Positions 1-9,100 of a stretch of 64,000 nucleotides of DNA are shown piece by piece. The number at the start of each line of letters is the position of its first letter. The first letter of the stretch is position 1. Below the pieces are notes generated by a model that saw nothing but the letters and a program-made list of their open reading frames with translations, was not told where the DNA came from and did no database searches. This DNA is from an uncultured Winogradskyella sp. (GTDB lineage Bacteria > Bacteroidota > Bacteroidia > Flavobacteriales > Flavobacteriaceae): assembly GCF_947498005.1 (NCBI RefSeq), contig NZ_CANMIW010000008.1:116319-180318 (forward strand), read 5' to 3'. The translations under genes were made by a program, and so were the position numbers.

Positions 1-3000
1 AACCAATTAACAAATTGGACAAAAGGAGAAGAAGTTTTTAGCACTACATTTAATACTGAAAAAGACAAAACCATAATCTTAAAAAAATTGAATAAATGGG
101 ATTCTGGTCAATATATTATAATCGCAGAAAGCAAAGATAAATTTGGGCAAACTATAAAAGATCAAATCTTTACGTCATTATTTAGCCACAAGGATAAAAC
201 AGTTGCAGACAATCAATTATATGAAGCGTACTTAGACCAAACCAGTTATAAAATCAATTCTATAGCAAAACTAACATTAGGTTCTGCTGCTAAAGATATC
301 ACTGTAACTGTTGAGATTGAGAAAGAGGGTAAAATTATAATGACCCAATTAGTACAGCTTAACAATTCTAAGACAACCATCACAATTCCTGTTTTAGAAA
401 ATGATTTAGGAGGCTTTATAGTACACACCTCATTTGCCGCTTTTAATGAATTTAAATCTCAAAGTTTTAATATCAATGTGCCATTTCCTAAAACTGACTT
501 AGAAATTGAAACGACTACATTTAGAGATAAGCTTCAATCAGGACAAGACGAAACGTGGAGTTTTAAAATTAAAGGTCCTAAAGGCGATAAAGTTTCTGCG
601 GAATTATTAGCAAGCATGTACGATGCGTCTTTAGATGAGTTTAAGCAACATAATTGGAGTTTTAACCCAATAAACAATCCTAACTATTACCCAAGAATTT
701 ATAAGAATTCTCGAGAAAGTTTTGGTAATACCAACTTTAGGATGTTTAACCATTTTAGCACAAATGCTAGCCAACCTTACCAAAATTATGACCAATTGAA
801 TTGGTTTGGATTTTATTTTGGGAATAATAGTTATTTGAGACGAGGCTATTCAAACATAAAAAAAATGGCTGCTCCAGAAGCCGCACTAGTTAGTAATTAT
901 GCTGTGGAAGAATCTGAAATGGAATTTGGGCGTGAAGACTTAAGTATGGACACTAAAGATAGTATAGCTGGTTCTATAGATGGAATTGGAATAAATCTCA
1001 AAGAAAAAAACAGCAGTACTTCAAATGATCCCTTAAAAGGAAAAGCTGACAATATTATCCAAATAAGAAAAAACCTCAATGAAACCGCATTTTTCTTTCC
1101 TCAATTAAGAACTGATTCAGAGGGTAATGTTAGTTTCAATTTTAAAGCTCCAGAAGCTTTAACCACATGGAAATTGCAACTATTGGCACACACAAAAACT
1201 TTAGAAAGTGCTGTAACCCAATTAGAAACCGTTACTCAAAAAGAGTTGATGGTTATACCGAATACACCTCGATTTTTAAGAGAAGGTGATAGAATTAGAA
1301 TTAGCACTAAAATTGCCAATCTTACGGAAAATGCTCTAGATGGTGTTGCACAATTATTACTTACAGATCCAACTACAGGTCAATCAATTGACGGTGAATT
1401 ATCAAATGCCTATAATGATCTCGGCTTTAAAGTTGAAGCCAAAGGTAATACGCAGGTAACTTGGAATTTGGTAATCCCAAAAGGCATACCAGCTGTAGAA
1501 TATAAAATCATTGCCAAAGCCGGAAACTTTAGTGATGGTGAGCAAAATGCATTACCTGTTTTAAGTAACAGAATGCTGGTGACGGAAACTATGCCAATGT
1601 GGATTCGTTCTAACCAAACAAAAACATTCACTTTAGATAAGTTAAAGAAAAATACGTCTTCGACTTTAACACATCATAAGTTAACATTAGAGATGACATC
1701 TAATCCGGCTTGGTATGCTGTTCAGGCATTACCATATTTAATGGAATATCCTTATGAGTGTAACGAGCAAACGTTTTCAAAATATTACGCAAATGCGTTG
1801 GCGCAGCATATTGTAACATCTAACCCTAAGATTGAAGCTGTTTTTAATCAATGGAAAACAACAGATGCTTTACTAAGTAATTTAGAGAAGAATCAAGAAT
1901 TAAAATCATTATTGATAGAAGAAACGCCTTGGTTACGTGATGCACAATCTGAAACCGAACAGAAGAAAAGAATTGCATTATTATTTGATCTTAACAGAAT
2001 GAATAATGAATTGCAGTCTGATGTTAGTAAATTAAAGAATAACCAACATAGCTCAGGCGCTTGGCCTTGGTTTAATGGCGGCCGCGATAATCGTTTCATT
2101 ACACAACATATTATAGCTGGTTTTGGGCATTTAAAACAATTGAACGTCGCAAACAACAATAGCGAAGACGCCATAATAAAAAAGGCTATTGGTTATTTAG
2201 ATAAACAATTTGTGCAAGAATACAAGGACATAAAAAAATATAATAAAAATGCGGATTTAGAAAAGGACCATTTATCGCAAATGCAATTGCACTATTTATA
2301 TACAAGGAGTTTTTATCCTGAAATAAAAGCCTCTAAAGAGGTTCAGAAAGTCTTAGACTATTACCATTCGCAGATTCAAAAATATTGGTTAAAACGTTCA
2401 TTGTATGCAAAAGGTTTAATGGCCTTAGCTGTACACCGCATGAACGATTCTAAAACGGCTGGTAAAATTATAAAGTCCTTAAAAGAAAATAGTATTACGT
2501 CTGAAGAATTAGGAATGTACTGGAAAGCAAACACCAACTCTTGGTATTGGTACCAAGCACCAATTGAAACCCAAGCTTTAATGGTTGAAGTATTTTCGGA
2601 AGTTGGACATTTAATTCAAGATAACACCAAAAATCTAAATGATATAGACAACCTAAAAATTTGGCTGCTAAAAAACAAACAGACAAACCGATGGAAAACG
2701 ACTAAAGCAACAACAGAAGCTGTCTATGCCTTATTACTACAAGGTAGTGATTGGCTAAGCGTTACAGAACAAGTTGATGTTACGGTTGGAAATGAAAATA
2801 TTTCGCCAGAAACATTAGATCATGTAAAAGTTGAAGCTGGTACAGGCTACTACAAAACATCATGGAATGGCTCTGAAATTAAACCAGAACAAGCTGATGT
2901 AACAATTACTAAAAAAGGAGAAGGTATAGCTTGGGGAGCAATGTACTGGCAGTATTTTGAAGATTTAGATCATATAACCTCAGCAGAAACACCTTTAAAA

Positions 3001-3411
3001 TTAAGTAAGAAATTATTCTTGAAAAAGAATACAGACAAAGGTGAAGAAATTACCGAAATCACAAAAGATTCAAAATTAAAAATTGGCGATTTAGTAAGAG
3101 TAAGAATTGAATTAAGAACCGATAGATCAATGGAATTTGTGCACCTTAAAGATATGCGAGCGTCTGGCCTAGAACCAATAAATGTTTTATCTCAATACAA
3201 ATATCAAGATGGTTTAGGTTATTATGAAAGCACAAAAGATGCAGCTACTAATTTCTTTATGGATTATTTACCAAAAGGCATTTACGTATTTGAATATGAC
3301 TTACGCGTTAGTAATGCAGGTGATATGAGTAACGGCATTAGTACTATACAAAGTATGTATGCACCTGAGTTTAGCAGTCATAGTGAAGGCATTAGAGTTA
3401 TAGTTGACTAA
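1..3411 (+). CDS. Alpha-2-macroglobulin family protein, 3' part (5' end outside window)
   Basis: The frame is open from base 1, so the gene starts left of the window; about 1136 residues are visible. Bacterial alpha-2-macroglobulins are large envelope proteins thought to trap proteases through a thioester. The A2M core signature TTWKLQLLAHT lies near the middle. The thioester motif is present as CNEQ (bases 1759-1770, about residue 587 of the visible part), keeping the Cys and Gln that form the bond. The segment after it (about 590-900) resembles the helical thioester/complement-like domain, followed by the C-terminal receptor-like domain. Flavobacterial members are usually near 1800-2000 aa, so roughly the C-terminal 60% is here. 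The stop overlaps by a few bases the stop of the convergent response regulator gene. Family assignment is firm; the actual target proteases are unknown. Confidence 0.9.
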   Translation, partial: NQLTNWTKGEEVFSTTFNTEKDKTIILKKLNKWDSGQYIIIAESKDKFGQTIKDQIFTSLFSHKDKTVADNQLYEAYLDQTSYKINSIAKLTLGSAAKDITVTVEIEKEGKIIMTQLVQLNNSKTTITIPVLENDLGGFIVHTSFAAFNEFKSQSFNINVPFPKTDLEIETTTFRDKLQSGQDETWSFKIKGPKGDKVSAELLASMYDASLDEFKQHNWSFNPINNPNYYPRIYKNSRESFGNTNFRMFNHFSTNASQPYQNYDQLNWFGFYFGNNSYLRRGYSNIKKMAAPEAALVSNYAVEESEMEFGREDLSMDTKDSIAGSIDGIGINLKEKNSSTSNDPLKGKADNIIQIRKNLNETAFFFPQLRTDSEGNVSFNFKAPEALTTWKLQLLAHTKTLESAVTQLETVTQKELMVIPNTPRFLREGDRIRISTKIANLTENALDGVAQLLLTDPTTGQSIDGELSNAYNDLGFKVEAKGNTQVTWNLVIPKGIPAVEYKIIAKAGNFSDGEQNALPVLSNRMLVTETMPMWIRSNQTKTFTLDKLKKNTSSTLTHHKLTLEMTSNPAWYAVQALPYLMEYPYECNEQTFSKYYANALAQHIVTSNPKIEAVFNQWKTTDALLSNLEKNQELKSLLIEETPWLRDAQSETEQKKRIALLFDLNRMNNELQSDVSKLKNNQHSSGAWPWFNGGRDNRFITQHIIAGFGHLKQLNVANNNSEDAIIKKAIGYLDKQFVQEYKDIKKYNKNADLEKDHLSQMQLHYLYTRSFYPEIKASKEVQKVLDYYHSQIQKYWLKRSLYAKGLMALAVHRMNDSKTAGKIIKSLKENSITSEELGMYWKANTNSWYWYQAPIETQALMVEVFSEVGHLIQDNTKNLNDIDNLKIWLLKNKQTNRWKTTKATTEAVYALLLQGSDWLSVTEQVDVTVGNENISPETLDHVKVEAGTGYYKTSWNGSEIKPEQADVTITKKGEGIAWGAMYWQYFEDLDHITSAETPLKLSKKLFLKKNTDKGEEITEITKDSKLKIGDLVRVRIELRTDRSMEFVHLKDMRASGLEPINVLSQYKYQDGLGYYESTKDAATNFFMDYLPKGIYVFEYDLRVSNAGDMSNGISTIQSMYAPEFSSHSEGIRVIVD

Positions 3412-4136
3412 AAACTTAATTGATCTTTAAATATATAGGATTGTCTTCTGGAGATTTCAATTTCTTCTCCAGAATTCATTTCAATTTTCAGTTTACCATT
3501 AAACCAAGACACCACTTTATTAACATGATTAATATTAATAATCTGCTGACGGTTGGCTCTAAAGAAAACATCTTGAGGTAGCTTCTCTTCAATTTGAGCC
3601 AATGATTTATAAATTAACGGCTTGTTGTCATCAAAAAAGACTCTAGTATAGTTACCTACAATTTCAAAAAGTGAGATGTCTTTAACTTTTACAAGCCAAC
3701 AATTGTCACCATCTTTTATAAAGATTTGTCGGTCTAGATTATAACCTTCCTGTTTTGGTGTTGAGGATGTACCAGAATTTGCTTTTTCTAAAACTTTAGT
3801 AATTGAACTTGAAAACCGTTTTTGACTAATTGGTTTCAACAAATAATCAAAAGCATTGTATTCAAAAGATTTAATAGCATACTCATCAAAAGCGGTTGTA
3901 AAAATGGTTATTGGGACTTCATCTAACATTTCTAAAAGTTCAAAACCATCCTTTTCTGGCATATTGATATCTAAAAATAATAAATCGGGATTACTTTTAT
4001 TAATTAAGGTAAACCCATCATCTACATTTTCCGCTTCACCTATAAACTCTATCTCTTTGTGTGCCTTAAAAAGTTCTTTTAACTCATTACGAGCTAAACG
4101 AGAATCTTCAACAATAACGGCTTTTAAGGTGTTCAT
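3408..4136 (-). CDS. LytTR-family response regulator
   Basis: This is a 242-aa two-component response regulator. Residues 1-120 form a receiver domain with the acidic pair E10-D11, phospho-acceptor D56 in LLFLDINMP, T80/T81 and K101 before P102. Residues about 140-240 form a LytTR DNA-binding domain (FRANRQQIININHV region), which typically binds paired direct repeats about one to two helical turns apart. The start codon overlaps the stop of the upstream histidine kinase gene (ATGA), so the two are translationally coupled. It probably acts on the two repeat-containing promoters described at 5893-5965 and 8422-8494; that link is inferred from proximity and repeat geometry. Confidence 0.95.
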   Translation of the reverse strand: MNTLKAVIVEDSRLARNELKELFKAHKEIEFIGEAENVDDGFTLINKSNPDLLFLDINMPEKDGFELLEMLDEVPITIFTTAFDEYAIKSFEYNAFDYLLKPISQKRFSSSITKVLEKANSGTSSTPKQEGYNLDRQIFIKDGDNCWLVKVKDISLFEIVGNYTRVFFDDNKPLIYKSLAQIEEKLPQDVFFRANRQQIININHVNKVVSWFNGKLKIEMNSGEEIEISRRQSYIFKDQLSF

Positions 4137-5191
4137 ACTAAAGGCATTTTAATAGTTGCTACTACGTTGTCTTCTTTTTCTTTTAATGTAAATTTGGCGT
4201 TTTTACCATAGAGTAATTCTAAGCGCTTCTTTATATTTTGCAGGCCAACTTGCGTAGAATTTTCACTATTTCTAAGTTTTCCTGAATTGATAATTTCTAT
4301 TTGTAATAATTCATTTTTTATTGTTGTAGACAACTTCACCTCTCCACCTTCTTTTAAGTTTGAAATACCATGCTTAAGAGCATTCTCTACAAGCATCTGA
4401 ATAATCATTGGTGGTATTTGCTTATTTAAAGTTTCGGGATCTATTTCTGTTGTGAACTTTAATCTATTTTCAAATTGAATTTTAGAGATCTCTACATAAT
4501 TTTCAACCATTTCTAATTCATCTTCTAATGTAATAGAATTGACTTCACTTTTAGTTAATGAATACCTTAAAGTTTCAGACAAACTAGTTAACATACCTCT
4601 AGCTTTAGTGACATCTTCTAACATTAATCCACGAATGTTATTTAGGCTATTAAACATAAAATGCGGATTTATTTGCCCTTTTAGTGTATTGAGTTGCGAT
4701 TCTTTAAGATTCGCTTCTAGCTGTAACTGTCTTAATTTAATAGTATTGATGTGATGCACTAATTTCAATGTTAAGACCACAAATAACCACACTAGAAAAT
4801 AGGCAAGAAAATGTGGAACATTCGTTAACTTTTGAACGAGTGTTAAATTAACACCTTCATTTAAATAATACTGAACTGGAATACCCAATAATGGCCAAAG
4901 TAAAAAATTATAAATAACTTGAGTAACTAAAACTACACCAATCAACTTATACAAATCTACCTTGGTGTAATTACCAATGTCAAAAAAATTCTCTATAAAA
5001 AACAAGATGATAAAAGACAACACATAACCCAATAATCCACAAAGCACGCCTTCTACAATAAGGTAATTTGTGTAGTTAATTGGAATATCACCTGCATAAG
5101 ATATTTTATCTATTGTTAGCATCAACAATGCAAAAACTACCCAGCCAATTAGATTGAGAATCCAATATCTATAATTTGTTAATAATTTCAA
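4133..5191 (-). CDS. LytS/YehU-type sensor histidine kinase (His_kinase PF06580 family)
   Basis: This 352-aa inner-membrane sensor kinase has four hydrophobic segments (about 10-27, 43-68, 80-105 and 125-147), a short linker helix, and the LytS-type phosphorylation box NPHFMFNSLNN with His177. It ends in an ATPase domain with an N-box-like ENALKHGI and a G-box-like VGLQNIKKRLELLYG. There is no recognisable periplasmic sensor domain, so the signal may be sensed through the membrane part. It lies between the small membrane protein gene (55 bp upstream) and the LytTR regulator gene, which it overlaps by 4 bp. It presumably phosphorylates that regulator. Confidence 0.93.
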   Translation of the reverse strand: MKLLTNYRYWILNLIGWVVFALLMLTIDKISYAGDIPINYTNYLIVEGVLCGLLGYVLSFIILFFIENFFDIGNYTKVDLYKLIGVVLVTQVIYNFLLWPLLGIPVQYYLNEGVNLTLVQKLTNVPHFLAYFLVWLFVVLTLKLVHHINTIKLRQLQLEANLKESQLNTLKGQINPHFMFNSLNNIRGLMLEDVTKARGMLTSLSETLRYSLTKSEVNSITLEDELEMVENYVEISKIQFENRLKFTTEIDPETLNKQIPPMIIQMLVENALKHGISNLKEGGEVKLSTTIKNELLQIEIINSGKLRNSENSTQVGLQNIKKRLELLYGKNAKFTLKEKEDNVVATIKMPLV

Positions 5192-5246
5192 ATGTTATTT
5201 TATTAGTGATTATTAATTTGAGTACAAGCTATGAAATAAGTAACGT

Positions 5247-5738
5247 TTATTGTAACTGATTTTCAATATTTCTCTGTAAAATCGCTATCTCCTTGTCAGC
5301 TTTCTTATATGCTAAATTACCTAAAAAACCTACAATAGCAATATATAGCATTACACCAATGATACCGAAAATATGAGACTCAAAATAGGCAGTAGAAGAT
5401 GGTATAAGCGTTAAGATCCAAAACGCAATAAAATACATTTCATACTTTTTTCGTCGACACATATAGTTCTTTAGTTTGTATACACTAGCGATTAAGGACG
5501 TCTGCGTATACGATTTTTGTTTTATGCCTTTAAGCGACAAAAACTTATCCATAAAGAAAATAATAGCCAATGCTCCCATTAACAAAAGCATAACATAAAG
5601 ACTGTTCTCTCTAGATTTAAATGCTTGAACCAATGATACTACAACCAAAATAACAGATGACAGTTTGGCCATTTTTGCTCCAGTTAATAATTTTTCAAAT
5701 TTTGATTGCTGTTTTTTAAATGTGTCTTGATTGTTCAT
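5247..5738 (-). CDS. Small integral membrane protein of unknown function, first gene of the LytS/LytTR operon
   Basis: This 163-aa protein has about four hydrophobic segments (roughly 25-40, 46-63, 100-115 and 122-144). A basic connecting loop contains CRRKK, and the C-terminus is charged and possibly helical. I do not recognise the family. It is the promoter-proximal gene of an operon with the sensor kinase (55-bp gap) and regulator, which suggests an accessory sensing role or an output of the system. Its leader carries the (TTGA)8 tract at 5751-5782, ending 12 bp before the start codon, and further upstream the paired repeats at 5929-5965. Confidence 0.75.
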   Translation of the reverse strand: MNNQDTFKKQQSKFEKLLTGAKMAKLSSVILVVVSLVQAFKSRENSLYVMLLLMGALAIIFFMDKFLSLKGIKQKSYTQTSLIASVYKLKNYMCRRKKYEMYFIAFWILTLIPSSTAYFESHIFGIIGVMLYIAIVGFLGNLAYKKADKEIAILQRNIENQLQ

Positions 5739-5748
5739 AATTAATATT

Positions 5749-5782
<34 letters not shown>

Positions 5783-5892
5783 CCTAGGAGAACACCACTT
5801 CTACTATAAACTCTACGACGGTTTTAACTAAATTGAACATAATACTGTTGTTTTTTGATTGATGAAATCTATTCGTTTTTTTATTGATAGTA

Positions 5893-5965
5893 TAAATATA
5901 GTAAGGCTTTTACCAATAAAAAATCAAAATATGACGAGTGGTAAATAGCATATGGCAAGCGGAAA
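5893..5965 (-). promoter_or_regulatory. Putative LytTR-dependent promoter of the two-component operon
   Basis: Two 16-bp direct repeats lie at 5929-5944 (ATATGACGAGTGGTAA, plus strand) and 5950-5965 (ATATGGCAAGCGGAAA), with start-to-start spacing of 21 bp and 12 of 16 bases identical. Exactly 28 bp further towards the genes is TATATTTA on the minus strand (5893-5900), one mismatch from the Bacteroidota -7 consensus TAnnTTTG. The same arrangement with identical spacings recurs upstream of the S9 peptidase gene at 8422-8494. LytTR regulators bind paired direct repeats of this spacing; assignment to the neighbouring regulator is inference. Confidence 0.7.
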
Positions 5966-5985
5966 TCACGACATCTTTTAGCATG

Positions 5986-6022
5986 AAAAAGCCTCTTAAG
6001 ATCAACTCTTAAAAGGCTTTTT
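5986..6022 (-). terminator. Rho-independent terminator after the S9 peptidase gene
   Basis: A 15-bp stem with a single mismatch has arms AAAAAGCCTCTTAAG and CTTAAAAGGCTTTTT, with A- and T-rich flanks. It lies about 30 bp beyond the stop of the leftward peptidase gene. The symmetrical flanks could also stop rightward transcription. Confidence 0.85.
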
Positions 6023-6053
6023 ACTAACTATAATGATTGGTTGGTTATTTGAT

Positions 6054-8339
6054 TTATTTTAAATGTTGCGCAAAGAAACCTAACATGGCTTTGTACAATT
6101 CCACTTTATTTTGTTCATGAGAAAAACCATGGCCTTCGTCATATTTTACCATGTATGGTACATCAATACCTCTAGCTCTCATACTTTTTACAACTTGATC
6201 TGACTCATCAATATTTACTCTTGGGTCATTAGCGCCTTGAATTACAAATAGTGGTTTTGTTATTTTATCCACGTGTAACGCTGGTGATACAGCTGTCATT
6301 ATTTTTTGATCTTCTTCGTCCTCAGAGTTATACCATTGCTCATTAAACTGTGCCATGTAAGGTTTCCAGTATTCTGGGAAGGATTCAAAGAAGGTAAACA
6401 AGTTACTTACACCTACATAATCAATACCGCAAGTATATAAGTCTGGTGTTTTTACAAGACTACCTAAAGTCGCCAAACCTCCATAACTAGCACCATAGAT
6501 GGCTACTTTATCATTGTCAATAAAATCTAAAGTCTTGGCATAAGCAACAGCGTCTTCTAAATCATTAAGCATTTTTCGTCCAATTTGCTTGTTTCCAGCT
6601 AAAAAGAAATCTTTTCCATAACCACCAGAACCTCTGTAATTAACTTGTAAAGTTGCATAACCTCTACTTGCAAATAATTGTGTTTCTGGATTAAAACCCC
6701 AATAATCTCTTACGCCATATGGTCCGCCATGTGGATTTACAATTAAAGGTACACGTTCACCTTTTTTAATATTGTTTGGTATTGTGATGTAACCATAAAC
6801 TTTTAATCCATCTCTTGTGGTAAAGTTAATTGGTCGCATCTCTGCCATATCTTCTTCATGCAACTGTGGCATTAAATCTAATATTTTAGTAAACTCGTCC
6901 TTTTTTACATCATATGTATAGTACGTTCCGTAAAGCTTATCTGTTTGTAAAATAATTAAATATTTATCTTCATCATCCGTTTTATCTACAATAGAATATA
7001 CTTTATCTCCAAATTGTTTTTTAAACTTTTTATCTAGTTTTTTATAGTAACTACTCACAGGCACAACGTGCGTTTTTTCACCAGTGTAGTAGTAATAATC
7101 TACTTCGTAATTTCTTTTTCTAGATCTACTGACACCACCAACATCAAACGTGTCATTACTATATATTCTTTCAATGATTTCTTTTTTAGCTAAATCATAA
7201 AGCACTAATTCGCTTGTGTTACTTTCTAAATTAGTTAACACATAAGCATCATGCTTGTAAGGTGTGTTGTAATTAAATGCCACTAAAGAAAATGAATCTT
7301 GCCAATTGGTAGTTACAATTTCATTAAATGGTTGATCATTACCTGTTCTGTAATACAATACATATTCTACTCCATTTTGTTGTTTAGTATAACCTCTAAG
7401 CTCACCATCTTTATCAAATTCATAGCCTGCAATAGGCGAAGAGGCATCTTTATTTTCGTATAACTTAACCATTTCACCAGTTACAATATTTAATTTATAA
7501 GGCTCAAATATTTGTTTATTATCCTTATTCATCATTATAATAACATGATCTGGTTGATCTTTTAAAAGATTAGAAAAATTAACCTGTACATCTTCAAAAG
7601 GTGTTAAAGCCTTAGGATTACTGCCATCTAAATTCGCTGCAAAAAGTTGGTAGTTTTCATTTCCACCATTATCTTTTATATAAACTAATCTATTATCATT
7701 AGCCCAACCGTAACCTCTAATAAGTTCCTCACCTTCTTTAATAGCTAAAGTTACCTTTTCAGTTTTAGTATCTTTTACATAAACATGGTTTTTGCCGTTT
7801 TCATCCTTTTCTCTAAATGAAAAATAATTGCCTTTAGGCGAAAATTGAAATGAGCTTTTACTTGGATCTTGAAAATAATCTTCAGCAGAATATTTGTAGG
7901 TTCCGTTATCAAAAGCAGCTAATTTATCTAATGATTCTTTAGTTGACGGTAACGACACATCACCTGGTTTCGTTTTTACAGTTTTAGATAAGTTGAGTGG
8001 CAACTCCATTCCGCCTTGAAAAAATGTTCCGTTTATAGTTTCATTTTCTAAAACACCTACATATTTAATTCCGCCTTGTGTGAACGCAATTGTTAACTCA
8101 TTAGCCTCAAATACTGTTTTATCCATAGGAATTCCTGTTGCACCTTGGCTAGGACTATCCATTGTAGATGATAAAACACCGTTATCATTAGACACATTAA
8201 ATAATAGTGGAATTTCTTGACCTTGAACTTTTAAAACACCTTTCCAAGATCCTGAGATATCTTGAGCAAAAGTGCTAATTGAAAACACTAGAGCAACAAT
8301 GCTTAGTATTAAACTTGAATTTGATTTTGTTTTTTTCAT
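6054..8339 (-). CDS. Secreted S9 family (prolyl oligopeptidase-like) peptidase
   Basis: This 761-aa serine peptidase has an N-terminal signal peptide ending near SISTFAQ. An extra N-terminal module follows (about 25-125, ISGSWKGVLKV onwards), then a beta-propeller-like region (about 150-500) and a C-terminal alpha/beta-hydrolase domain. The catalytic triad is visible: Ser618 in GASYGG, Asp705 in GANDPRV and His737 in DEGHGF. It probably hydrolyses peptides in the periplasm or outside the cell. It stands alone between terminators, and 119 bp upstream carries the same paired direct repeats and -7-like box as the neighbouring two-component operon, suggesting control by the LytTR regulator. The exact peptide specificity (DPP IV-like or acylaminoacyl-peptidase-like) cannot be told from sequence alone. 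Confidence 0.92.
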   Translation of the reverse strand: MKKTKSNSSLILSIVALVFSISTFAQDISGSWKGVLKVQGQEIPLLFNVSNDNGVLSSTMDSPSQGATGIPMDKTVFEANELTIAFTQGGIKYVGVLENETINGTFFQGGMELPLNLSKTVKTKPGDVSLPSTKESLDKLAAFDNGTYKYSAEDYFQDPSKSSFQFSPKGNYFSFREKDENGKNHVYVKDTKTEKVTLAIKEGEELIRGYGWANDNRLVYIKDNGGNENYQLFAANLDGSNPKALTPFEDVQVNFSNLLKDQPDHVIIMMNKDNKQIFEPYKLNIVTGEMVKLYENKDASSPIAGYEFDKDGELRGYTKQQNGVEYVLYYRTGNDQPFNEIVTTNWQDSFSLVAFNYNTPYKHDAYVLTNLESNTSELVLYDLAKKEIIERIYSNDTFDVGGVSRSRKRNYEVDYYYYTGEKTHVVPVSSYYKKLDKKFKKQFGDKVYSIVDKTDDEDKYLIILQTDKLYGTYYTYDVKKDEFTKILDLMPQLHEEDMAEMRPINFTTRDGLKVYGYITIPNNIKKGERVPLIVNPHGGPYGVRDYWGFNPETQLFASRGYATLQVNYRGSGGYGKDFFLAGNKQIGRKMLNDLEDAVAYAKTLDFIDNDKVAIYGASYGGLATLGSLVKTPDLYTCGIDYVGVSNLFTFFESFPEYWKPYMAQFNEQWYNSEDEEDQKIMTAVSPALHVDKITKPLFVIQGANDPRVNIDESDQVVKSMRARGIDVPYMVKYDEGHGFSHEQNKVELYKAMLGFFAQHLK

Positions 8340-8421
8340 GATGATTATTTTAAATTGATTTACAGTTTAGAATGTTACCTCATCAGTAAACGATTCTATA
8401 GAAATGTTACATTTATTTCTG

Positions 8422-8494
8422 TAAATATAATTTTGAAACAACCTCAATCCATTGAAAATATGACGAGTGGTCATTTGAATATGCTCAACGGAAA
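8422..8494 (-). promoter_or_regulatory. Putative LytTR-dependent promoter of the S9 peptidase gene
   Basis: Direct repeats lie at 8458-8473 (ATATGACGAGTGGTCA, plus strand) and 8479-8494 (ATATGCTCAACGGAAA), again 21 bp apart. The first differs by one base from its counterpart at 5929-5944. TATATTTA on the minus strand at 8422-8429 lies exactly 28 bp from the repeat, the same distance as in the operon promoter. The peptidase start codon is about 80 bp further on. Confidence 0.7.
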
Positions 8495-8535
8495 TTTAGT
8501 ATAATCACCAAGTTTTAATATAAAATGACGGAGAA

Positions 8536-9060
8536 TCAGTCTTTTTGAGGCGGATATTCTGCAAATACTTTATCTATAATTTTAGCAAATAAAGCTTCTC
8601 TTTTTTCAGGGCTAGCGTTAGGATTAAAACTACTCTCACTAATAGCTTGCCAGAATAAACCAGTTTTAGTTTCATCTACAAAATCAATTATCAATTCTCT
8701 AGACTGTTTGTTTTGTCCCACAGGAATACCTACCGAAACACCGCCAAAACCGCCTCCACTTCCGCCACCTACGCCAACACCAACTGAGCTGTTATTGCGG
8801 CTAACGATGCTTTGACTTTGAATATCAATATAAAAATCTGGATTATCAGTGCGCGAAAACCCCATTGCTTTGAGCTTCTTATCCATAACTCTGATTAAGC
8901 GTTTGGTATCTAATTCGCTTAAACCCGTTTCTATATCATCAAAATAATTGTACGTTTTGTAATCGTCAAAATTTGTTGACTTTTCATAATCGTAGTTTAC
9001 TATTGTACCACAAGACGTCAAAAGAAATGTAATAAATAGAAGTTTTAAATTCTTCATCAT
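8536..9060 (-). CDS. DUF4136-type lipoprotein
   Basis: This 174-aa predicted lipoprotein has a signal peptide with lipobox LLTSC (Cys17), followed by YDYEKSTNFDDYKTYNYF, the usual opening of DUF4136 proteins. A glycine-rich stretch (VGVGVGGGSGGGFGG, about residues 94-108) sits in the middle, as in many members. The C-terminal part ends in a YPP motif (AEYPPQ). Function is unknown; the family is anchored in the envelope. It follows the K+ channel gene on the same strand with a gap of about 40 bp, so the two may be cotranscribed. Confidence 0.85.
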   Translation of the reverse strand: MMKNLKLLFITFLLTSCGTIVNYDYEKSTNFDDYKTYNYFDDIETGLSELDTKRLIRVMDKKLKAMGFSRTDNPDFYIDIQSQSIVSRNNSSVGVGVGGGSGGGFGGVSVGIPVGQNKQSRELIIDFVDETKTGLFWQAISESSFNPNASPEKREALFAKIIDKVFAEYPPQKD

Positions 9061-9100
9061 TTTTTATTTTAAAGGTATTAAAAAAATGAAAAAGTAAAGC

